Positions 31,716 through 32,570 of a stretch of DNA of 32,570 nucleotides are shown piece after piece. The DNA is from an uncultured Aeromicrobium sp. (GTDB taxonomy: Bacteria; Actinomycetota; Actinomycetes; Propionibacteriales; Nocardioidaceae). The stretch's first letter is position 1. Every line of letters begins with the position of its first letter. A program made the position numbers and the translations under genes. A model generated the notes under the pieces. That model worked only from the letters and a program-made list of their open reading frames with translations, was not told where the DNA came from and made no database searches. Location of the stretch: contig CALMUY010000201.1 of NCBI GenBank assembly GCA_937873005.1, forward strand, positions 1 to 32,570, read 5' to 3'.

Positions 31716-31721
31716 TACTAT
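31716..31721 (+). promoter_or_regulatory. Candidate -10 (TACTAT) for the gene at the right edge
   Basis: TACTAT would give a leader of about 75 nt before the ATG at 31804. No clear -35 is visible. The divergent 31613-31803 region shows nothing else I can name. Confidence 0.35.
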
Positions 31722-31803
31722 AGACACCGGTCCGGCTCTCGTGGTCGAGGATTGGTCACGGCGACTGGACTGTCGCTTCAGGCACAAGCAGCGGGGAGTT
31801 TTC

Positions 31804-32570
31804 ATGGTGTGGTCGCTGACGAAACGAGCCGTGAATCGTTTTCGTCGAAATAGCATCACAGCGGGTCCGCCAGTCTTGAACGCGGAGAACGTTTTTGCGT
31901 TTCTCCACAGCCGCATGCCGGAAGACAGTGTCGGACTCGCCACATTTCTAGCGCACGAACTGCCCCGGTGGGCAAAAGGCGTGTGGACAGTTCGGGACTC
32001 GGACTTTGAAAAACAGCTCTTTGCGCACGCGCCGAGCGTGCTGGCTCGCGCCGATGCCCAGACCTGGCAGCAGGCTGCACCCGCGTGGCTGCGCCTCATG
32101 TGTTGGCACTTCGAAACTGGCAACGTCGATGCATTACATGATTTTCTTTGTCGCGGCGGCTTAGAAACAAGGCGGCACGGGGGTTCGATGCTCGACGGCG
32201 AACCCGTGGTTCATTTGCCGGGGTGGGAGAACCCCGAGATCCCTCGACGCTTGTTCGTTTTGAGCCCCGCTGAAACAGCATTTGTAGGGCTTGTGCGTCG
32301 CGCGCGTTGGGTCGAGGACGATCTCGAACTCGTCGTCAACGCGGGAGTTCGACACCTTGAGGCGCCAGAGGTAGAGATTTCGGCAAGTGCCACGTGGGTA
32401 GGCGTCGCGGTTGACGTCGCACCCGCGAACGAGACATTCGGTCACCGTGAGGCCGCGTGGAATCGCACGCTAGACCAGAGCCATTGGCGCGTGCGGATTC
32501 CCGCAGGCGTGCTCGCGGGGGCGAACGGGGCGGGCGCTCAGCTTGAGTTCGAGGTGAACGTCGCCGGCCG
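31804..32570 (+). CDS. Protein of unknown function, cut by the right edge
   Basis: The ATG at 31804 has GGGGAG 5 nt upstream, and the frame is open to the end of the window, about 255 residues. The N-terminus is basic (KRAVNRFRRN). Residues ~20-120 look helical and the last ~110 look beta-rich (VVNAGVRHLEAPEVEISASATWVGVAVDV and onward), resembling the accessory beta domains of cell-surface polymer enzymes. No catalytic motif is reached. Divergence from the GtfA/TarM-like gene suggests a shared surface glycan or teichoic-acid locus. A glycerophosphotransferase- or glycosyltransferase-type enzyme is possible, but I would not name it. Confidence 0.7.
   Translation, partial: MVWSLTKRAVNRFRRNSITAGPPVLNAENVFAFLHSRMPEDSVGLATFLAHELPRWAKGVWTVRDSDFEKQLFAHAPSVLARADAQTWQQAAPAWLRLMCWHFETGNVDALHDFLCRGGLETRRHGGSMLDGEPVVHLPGWENPEIPRRLFVLSPAETAFVGLVRRARWVEDDLELVVNAGVRHLEAPEVEISASATWVGVAVDVAPANETFGHREAAWNRTLDQSHWRVRIPAGVLAGANGAGAQLEFEVNVAG

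Noticed and set aside
1..32570. Search for tRNA, rRNA, transposases, integrases and attachment sites
   Set aside because: No cloverleaf-type sequence, transposase or integrase motif, or flanking repeat was seen on reading both strands.

Overview
The window looks like chromosomal DNA from a moderately GC-rich actinobacterium (about 58-60 % G+C by eye). Three things point there. The right half carries the actinobacterial block ppa / dacB / DUF2342 / tilS / hpt / ftsH / folE / folP / folB / folK / DUF3180. DUF3152 and SCO6745-like proteins are present. Many transcription units start with an apparently leaderless ATG placed 6-7 nt after a TANNNT -10 box. The genus cannot be resolved from the sequence alone. 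I see no tRNA, rRNA, IS element, prophage or CRISPR.

Layout. 1-681: end of a four-helix membrane protein. 745-3755: a type II NADH dehydrogenase, a divergently read BtuF-like binding protein without signal peptide, and menB; ndh and menB both serve menaquinone respiration. 3800-3847: a 21-bp perfect terminator stem. 3882-7173 (minus): a secreted repeat protein and two paralogous Ig-like/DUF3152 metzincin-type proteases. 7203-10400 (minus): icmF, a fused B12-dependent acyl-CoA mutase with its G-protein chaperone. It faces a MarR regulator, with an 18-bp palindrome in the icmF promoter.

11095-19394 is a cobalamin acquisition region. A cobalamin riboswitch with an RBS-sequestering hairpin precedes a membrane-anchored alpha/alpha-toroid protein, a membrane-anchored DUF4430-like protein, EcfT, a fused EcfA-EcfA ATPase, an EcfS-type protein and cobU. 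cobS and a SCO6745-like gene converge from the other strand. Together the two surface proteins match the alpha and beta domains of animal intrinsic factor/transcobalamin, split into separate polypeptides. My reading is a Gram-positive B12 capture-and-import machine followed by nucleotide-loop assembly (cobU, cobS). It sits next to icmF, a B12-dependent consumer. This is the strongest candidate for an under-described system in the window.

19519-20730: a TetR regulator and inorganic pyrophosphatase. 20813-29820 (plus): a carboxypeptidase (PBP4 type), a DUF2342 zinc protease-like protein, tilS, hpt, ftsH and four folate genes, many with 1-8 nt stop/start overlaps. 29834-31612 (minus): a GtfA/TarM-like glycosyltransferase, divergent from a surface-polymer-type gene of unknown function cut by the right edge.

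No stretch over 300 bases lacks a gene. The longest gaps are 10998-11289 (riboswitch), 5091-5292 (RBS of the secreted protein, otherwise nothing firm) and 31613-31803 (divergent promoter region).
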